A stretch of DNA of 64,000 bases from positions 451,027 through 515,026 of the forward strand of contig JADFDI010000001.1 of assembly GCA_018262985.1 (NCBI GenBank), written 5' to 3'. A model generated the notes under the pieces. The model was not told where the DNA came from. It worked only from the letters and a program-made list of their open reading frames with translations, and ran no database searches. The translations under genes and the position numbers were made by a program. This document shows positions 59,773 through 64,000 of this stretch, in pieces. The DNA comes from Spirochaetota bacterium (GTDB lineage: Bacteria; Spirochaetota; Spirochaetia; Treponematales; UBA12059). The stretch's first letter is position 1, and each line of letters starts with the position of its first letter.

Positions 59773-60623
59773 CCCCGGCCGCCGCGGGTGCGGGCGGCGC
59801 GCGCGGCCTGCGTGGCCAGGAACACGCCTCCGGAAAGCACCACCACCACCGCGCCCGCCGGCAGGTCGAGCTCCCAGGCCAGCGCGAGGCCGCCGGTCGA
59901 AAACGCCGCGGCCAGCAGGGTCGACAGGAGCATCATGCGCTTCAGGTTGCGCGATCCGCCCGAGGCGGTGCCGGCGGGCAGGGTCAGCATGGCGATGACC
60001 AGCACGATGCCCACGAAGGTCGAGAGCAGCACCACCGAAACCGCCACCGCGCCGAGTATCCCGAGGAACACGGCGTCCGTGTTCACGCCGCGGGTGCGCG
60101 CGAACTCCTCGTCGAACGAGGCGGCCTCGACCTGCGCGTAGAAGCGCCAGGCGAGGGCGACCATGACGAGGTCGAGGACGGCCACCATGGCCAGGTCGCC
60201 CGAACCCACGAGCAGGATATTGCCGAACAGGTAAGCCATCGGATCCGCGTAACCGGGCGTCCGCGCCAGGAAGAGGACGCCGATGGACATGCCGATGGCC
60301 CAGATGGCGTTGATGACGGTGTCCTCGCGAGCCTTGGCCTTGAGCGAGACGACCCCGACCAGCGCGGCCGCGAGCAGGGCGAAGGCGAGGGCCCCGACCC
60401 GGGGCGTGAGCCAGGGCGCGATTCCCGAGGCTTTGAGGAAGAGCGCCAGGCCGACGCCGCCGAGGACCGCGTGGCTGATGGCCCCCGCGAGTCCCGCGAT
60501 GCGGCGGACCGTGACCACGGACCCCACCACGCCGAACAGCACCGACGAGAGCAGCCCCATGGCGAGCGCGTTGCGCACGAAGGGCAGGGACGGATCGAAC
60601 AGCGCCTCGATGAAGCCCGTCAC
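59769..60623 (-). CDS. znuB: ABC metal importer, membrane subunit (ZnuB/TroC-like)
   Basis: The permease of a zinc or manganese importer (ABC-3 family). The 284-residue product has about eight membrane helices and the family motifs: NALAMGLLSSVLFGVVGSVV near 17, GAISHAVLGGVGLALFL near 48, AYLFGNILLVGSGD near 130 and FVGIVLVIAMLTLPAGTA near 201 (residue numbers from the GTG). The GTG at 60621-60623 overlaps the znuC stop, so translation is coupled; an upstream in-frame ATG exists within znuC. Metal choice between Zn and Mn is not decided by the sequence. Confidence 0.9.
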   Translation of the reverse strand: MTGFIEALFDPSLPFVRNALAMGLLSSVLFGVVGSVVTVRRIAGLAGAISHAVLGGVGLALFLKASGIAPWLTPRVGALAFALLAAALVGVVSLKAKAREDTVINAIWAIGMSIGVLFLARTPGYADPMAYLFGNILLVGSGDLAMVAVLDLVMVALAWRFYAQVEAASFDEEFARTRGVNTDAVFLGILGAVAVSVVLLSTFVGIVLVIAMLTLPAGTASGGSRNLKRMMLLSTLLAAAFSTGGLALAWELDLPAGAVVVVLSGGVFLATQAARAARTRGGRG

Positions 60624-61435
60624 GCCTTCGCTCCTTCGCGGCCGTCGCCGCAATGCTCGCAATGCCCGCAGTCGTGGTCCCGGCCGTCGTGGATGACGCG
60701 GAGTGGACGCGGGCCGTAGATGGCGGGGAACCTGCCGCCCTCGGCCGCGGGAACCGCCGCGTGCCTGAGCACGCCGAGCGGTCGGCCGTCGGGGCCGCGC
60801 TCGCCGGCGCAGAGCACCGCGTCCACGAGCTCGCTCACGAACGTGGTGTCGTGGGTGACGATGAGCACAGTCGTTCTGTCCTTGAGGCCTTCGAGCGTGC
60901 GGTAGAGCCGCTCCTCGCTGGCGGCGTCGACGCCGGCGGTCGGCTCGTCCAGCACCAGCATGCGGGGTTCCGAGGCCAGCGCCCGCGCTATGAGCACGCG
61001 GCGCCGCTGTCCGCCGGAAAGGGCGGGGTAGGGGCGGTCCGCGAGATCGGCTATGCCGACCGCGTCGAGCGCCGCCATGGCGGCCTCGCGATCCGCGGCC
61101 CGGTAGCCGCCCAGGTTCCCGCGGAGGCGGCCCATGGCCGCCACCTCGCGCACCGCGACGGGAAAGGCCCGGTCGAAGGACAGGCTCTGCGGCACGTAGC
61201 CGATGGCGTCGCGTTCGACGCCGGGAGCCTTTCCGAAAACCCGTATCGTCCCCGCGCGCGGGGTCCTGAGTCCGAGCAGTAGCCTGAGTATCGTCGTCTT
61301 GCCGGATCCGTTCGGCCCGACCAGGCAGGCGAACTCGCCCGAGTGGACGTGGAAGCTCGCGTCCTCGAGAACCGGGAGCTTTTCGTACGCGAAGCTTACC
61401 CGGTCGAATTCGACCGCCGCGGGACGCTCGTGCAT
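60620..61435 (-). CDS. znuC: ABC metal importer, ATP-binding subunit (ZnuC/TroB-like)
   Basis: It powers metal uptake with ATP. The 271-residue product has Walker A LVGPNGSGKTTILRLLLG near 38, Q-loop GYVPQSLSFDR near 82, the signature ALSGGQRRRVLIARALA near 137, Walker B MLVLDEPTAGVD near 158 and the switch His in IVTHDTTF near 192. A C-terminal tail rich in His and Cys (HDGRDHDCGHCEHCG) probably binds zinc, as in several ZnuC proteins. The ATG at 61433-61435 has GGAGG five bases upstream; an in-frame ATG at 61457-61459 would overlap the znuA stop (ATGA) and add 8 residues. Confidence 0.93.
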   Translation of the reverse strand: MHERPAAVEFDRVSFAYEKLPVLEDASFHVHSGEFACLVGPNGSGKTTILRLLLGLRTPRAGTIRVFGKAPGVERDAIGYVPQSLSFDRAFPVAVREVAAMGRLRGNLGGYRAADREAAMAALDAVGIADLADRPYPALSGGQRRRVLIARALASEPRMLVLDEPTAGVDAASEERLYRTLEGLKDRTTVLIVTHDTTFVSELVDAVLCAGERGPDGRPLGVLRHAAVPAAEGGRFPAIYGPRPLRVIHDGRDHDCGHCEHCGDGREGAKA

Positions 61436-61455
61436 GGTCGCCTCCGCTCTCGCCG

Positions 61456-62370
61456 TCATCGAACGGCGCCGAGCGCGGCCGCGATCCTCTCGAGGTTCGC
61501 GAGCCAATCCTCCGCCAGATCCTCGACGGGAACCACGGCGGCGCCGACCGCCTTCGCCACCGTTTCCGCGGCGGCGGTGGAGAACTGGGCCTGCACCAGG
61601 ACGACCCGGGCGCCTTCCTTCCTCGCCCGCTCGACCAGGGCCGCGAGCGCTTTCTGCGTCGGCTCCTTGCCGCCCGTTTCTACCGCGACCTGCTCGAGGC
61701 CGAAATGGTCGAGGAAGTAGCCGAAGGCCGGGTGGTAGACGAAGACCGGGCGGCCGCGGAGCGGCTCGAGCAGGATCCCGATGGCAGCGAACGCCTCCCG
61801 GGCATCATGCTCGAAGGCCGCGCGGTTGGCCTCGAAGACTGCGGCGCCTTCCGGGTCGAGCTCCGAGAGGACGCGCGCCATGGTCGCCGCCTGCGCGAGG
61901 GCCCCGTCGAGGCCGAGCCAGGTGTGCGGGTCCGCCGCCCCTTCCTCCCCGTCCACGGCGCGTTCGTCCCCGTCCTCGTCGCCGTGCTCGTCGAGCGGGC
62001 GAAGAGGCGCCCCTTCGTTGGCGTCGACGAGGCGGAGCGCGGGATTCAATGCCACGATGCGCGGGGCGAGCGAACGCTCCGCCTCGAGGCCTTGCAGGAA
62101 CCAGACCGAGGCTCGGGAGAGCTCCGCGACCTGGCGCGGGCTCGGCTCGAAGGTGTGCGGATCGGAGCCGGGCGGCACCACGGTCAGGATTTCGGCGCGC
62201 TCGCCCGCGACGCGGCGGGCGAAGTAGGCCTGCGGCGGCACCGTGACGGCGACGGAAAGGCCCGCGCCGCCCGGGGCGTCGCGTCCGGGGGAGCTTCCGC
62301 TCGAGGGCGAGCACGAACCCGCCAGGATCACAAGGAAGGCGGCCCCGAGGGCCGCCTGAAGGGCTTTCAT
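61456..62370 (-). CDS. znuA: ABC metal importer, substrate-binding lipoprotein (ZnuA/TroA-like)
   Basis: It catches the metal outside the membrane. The 304-residue product has a lipoprotein signal (VILAGSC, Cys about residue 20) and the cluster A-I ligands: His in GSDPHTFEPSPRQV near 72, His in ADPHTWLGLDG near 147, His in FVYHPAFGYFLDHF near 212, and a C-terminal acidic ligand region. Between the first two lies an acidic/His loop (DEHGDEDGDERAVDGEEG), a feature of zinc-type proteins. It leads the operon, and a palindromic operator lies just upstream. Confidence 0.93.
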   Translation of the reverse strand: MKALQAALGAAFLVILAGSCSPSSGSSPGRDAPGGAGLSVAVTVPPQAYFARRVAGERAEILTVVPPGSDPHTFEPSPRQVAELSRASVWFLQGLEAERSLAPRIVALNPALRLVDANEGAPLRPLDEHGDEDGDERAVDGEEGAADPHTWLGLDGALAQAATMARVLSELDPEGAAVFEANRAAFEHDAREAFAAIGILLEPLRGRPVFVYHPAFGYFLDHFGLEQVAVETGGKEPTQKALAALVERARKEGARVVLVQAQFSTAAAETVAKAVGAAVVPVEDLAEDWLANLERIAAALGAVR

Positions 62371-62379
62371 GCGGAGAAA

Positions 62380-62398
62380 GGTATTACTAAGTTATACC
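62380..62398 (-). promoter_or_regulatory. 19-bp palindromic operator before the metal importer operon
   Basis: GGTATTACTAAGTTATACC is symmetric except for its centre and one T-T pair in each arm. It starts 10 bases before the znuA ATG, where a Zur or DtxR/TroR-type repressor would act. A TTGACC box on the minus strand (62401-62406) abuts it, within the end of the chemoreceptor gene. Confidence 0.7.
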
Positions 62399-62402
62399 AA
62401 GG

Positions 62403-64000
62403 TCAAGCGGGGTCGCGCTTGACCTGGATTTCCGTGGTCTGCGGGGGCTGCGCCGCTCGCGGCTCGCCCGCACCGTCCAAGCCCGCTCCGCCTTCCTTCG
62501 GCTCCGGTTCGGCGGATGACTCGAGGAAGTCGGGTTCCTCGATCGACGCCCGTTCCGGGGCCGCCGCGTTTCCCGCGCCTGCAGGGGACCCGGCGCCGAC
62601 CGCGGAGACTCCGCCCCCCGCGCGAACGGGCCTTGGCGCCGAGGACTCCCCGGACGAGCCGAGGGGCTGGGCATCCCGGGCCGCGGCTCCCGGCGTGCGG
62701 AACCGGTCGACCGAGGCGAGGATGTTCGCCGCCGTATCGGCGTTCTCGCGGGAAAGGTCCGTCAGCTTGGCCGCCGAATCGTCGATCTCGCGGATGCCGA
62801 GGGCGATCTCGTCCGCGGCGTTGCGGTTCTCCGCCGAGAGCCTGCGCACGTCCTCCACCGCCCGGGCGATGGCTTCCGAGCCGCGCCCGAGCTCGGCCCC
62901 GGCTCCTTCGAGCCGGCCGGCCGTGGAGTTGAGCCGCTCCAGGGCGCCGCGGGCTTCCCGTCCGCGCGAGACCGAGGAGCCGAGGGCGACCGAGGTCTGC
63001 TCGAGCTCCCGCGCGATCTCGGCCAGGCCGTCGACGACCGATCCGATGCCCGCGCCGGTCTCGTCGGAGCCGGCGGCCGCGGCGTGGATCGCGTCGGCCG
63101 TCTCCTTTATCGTGGCGCCGATGCCTTGCGCGTTCTCGGCCACGCTCTCCGAGAGCTTCCGGATTTCCTCCGCGACGACGGCGAAGCCGCGGCCGGCCTC
63201 GCCCGCGTGGGCCGCTTCGATGGCGGCGTTCATGGCCAGCAGGCGGGTCTGCTCGGCGATGCCGTCGATGATGCCGACCAGCTCGAGCGTCTTGGCGGCG
63301 CTCTCCTCCATGCGCCGCATGGAGCTGGATTCGTTCTCGATGCGGTCGCGGCTTTCGGCGCCGAGGGAGCCCACCTTGGCGGCTATCTCGCGCTGCTCGT
63401 CGGCGCGGACCGACAGCCGGTCGAGCTCGGCGACGATGCCCTCGATGACCGCGCCGACCCCTCCCACCGCCGACTCGAGCTCGCGCACGGCGTCGAGCAC
63501 GGTGGTCGAGACCCCGGCGATCGCGTTCTTCGCGCCTTCGGCCTCCCCCGCGGCTCCGTCGAGCCGTTCGGTCTGGTTCCGCATCGAACCGATCGAGGCG
63601 CTCATCTGGGTTATGGTGGCGGCGGTCTCGGCGGCGTGCGCCGCCAGCGATTCGCTGCTCGCGCTCGAGGTCTCCGCTGACCGCCGGATGGCGTCGACGC
63701 TGCCGGTCAGCCGCGCCACGAGCTCCCTGAGCGAGTACTGGATGCCGCCGATCTCCGTGACGCTCGTCACGGGCACTTCGACGGTCAGGTCGCCCGCGCC
63801 GACGCGCTCCATGTCGCGATTGACCGCGCCGACGCCCCGGGTGACGGAGCGAACCACGAAAAGTATGACGGCGATGCCGAGGGCGAAGGCCAGGGCGGCC
63901 ACGACGATCGAGGCCACGAGGCCGCGGACGAAGGTGGACATGGAAGCGGCGAGCGGCACGTAGACGATGATGGTCCAGTCGAGGCCGTGCGCGTCGCCGA
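62403..64000 (-). CDS. Methyl-accepting chemotaxis protein, N-terminus beyond the window
   Basis: A chemoreceptor that signals to CheA/CheW. The visible part (532 codons) opens within the end of a periplasmic sensor domain ([16 protein letters not shown], like the close of a Cache domain), a membrane helix ([20 protein letters not shown]), a HAMP domain ([15 protein letters not shown]) and a long coiled-coil signalling domain with the tip [20 protein letters not shown] and [16 protein letters not shown]. The C-terminal 100 residues are a Pro/Ala/Glu-rich tail without a CheR-binding pentapeptide. The frame remains open to base 64000, so the start lies outside. Confidence 0.92.
   Translation of the reverse strand, partial: GDAHGLDWTIIVYVPLAASMSTFVRGLVASIVVAALAFALGIAVILFVVRSVTRGVGAVNRDMERVGAGDLTVEVPVTSVTEIGGIQYSLRELVARLTGSVDAIRRSAETSSASSESLAAHAAETAATITQMSASIGSMRNQTERLDGAAGEAEGAKNAIAGVSTTVLDAVRELESAVGGVGAVIEGIVAELDRLSVRADEQREIAAKVGSLGAESRDRIENESSSMRRMEESAAKTLELVGIIDGIAEQTRLLAMNAAIEAAHAGEAGRGFAVVAEEIRKLSESVAENAQGIGATIKETADAIHAAAAGSDETGAGIGSVVDGLAEIARELEQTSVALGSSVSRGREARGALERLNSTAGRLEGAGAELGRGSEAIARAVEDVRRLSAENRNAADEIALGIREIDDSAAKLTDLSRENADTAANILASVDRFRTPGAAARDAQPLGSSGESSAPRPVRAGGGVSAVGAGSPAGAGNAAAPERASIEEPDFLESSAEPEPKEGGAGLDGAGEPRAAQPPQTTEIQVKRDPA

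Overview
The window is a chromosome segment from a very GC-rich bacterium (about 70% G+C by eye), most likely a spirochaete (Spirochaetota). The GroEL wording is very treponeme-like, many secreted proteins are lipoproteins with a short ...(A/I)SC lipobox, and the chemoreceptor has the [15 protein letters not shown] tip common in spirochaetes. A glycyl-radical enzyme with its activase suggests an anaerobic or fermentative life. The placement is inference; no 16S gene is present. The strong base bias makes promoters visible as small AT islands, mostly TTGAC-like / TATACT-like boxes 20-40 bases before a start codon.

Layout. 1-6171: a type I restriction-modification operon (hsdR-hsdS-hsdM, minus strand) of lower GC, with the start of a further gene at the window edge. 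6172-6916: no convincing gene, but three copies of the groEL 3' end, each followed by a terminator. 6917-11105: groEL, a divergent MarR regulator, a secreted alpha/beta hydrolase and an RluA-type pseudouridine synthase. 11448-21210: two adjacent surface proteins sharing a domain, a family B DNA polymerase, a LuxR-type regulator and a repeat-built lipoprotein. 21703-27551: YjjI/YjjW glycyl-radical pair, then a PdxR-type regulator divergent from pdxS-pdxT. 27688-34084: a nitroreductase, then nine tightly overlapping genes (peptidase E, PHP phosphoesterase, a GNAT-YgbA fusion, a pyrophosphatase-like protein, an unknown, DinB, two NUDIX hydrolases and a membrane protein).

34184-43158: a propeller-like lipoprotein, MarR plus a small membrane protein, a toroid-fold protein, an MFS transporter, a methyltransferase, a secreted hydrolase and a radical SAM protein. 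43240-50023: flavin reductase with a 1276-residue GH13-like protein, a lipoprotein hydrolase and a histidine kinase. 50135-52641: TetR, lipoyl synthase and a two-part lipoate ligase. 53016-56267: a lytic transglycosylase, an HD protein and a diguanylate cyclase. 56470-59710: ffh, rpmB and a CorC/HlyC-type membrane protein. 59769-64000: a znuABC-like metal importer behind a 19-bp palindromic operator, and a chemoreceptor cut by the window edge.

The least explained material is in the gaps between genes: tandem groEL-tail/terminator cassettes, a 6.5-copy 55-bp array of palindromic units, a 93-bp element present twice with one covarying base pair, a 31-bp triplication that supplies the stop codons of two convergent genes, and several long perfect hairpins. 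Among proteins, the GNAT-YgbA fusion inside the nine-gene overlapping operon stands out. Long antisense ORFs are plentiful because of the base bias and were ignored.
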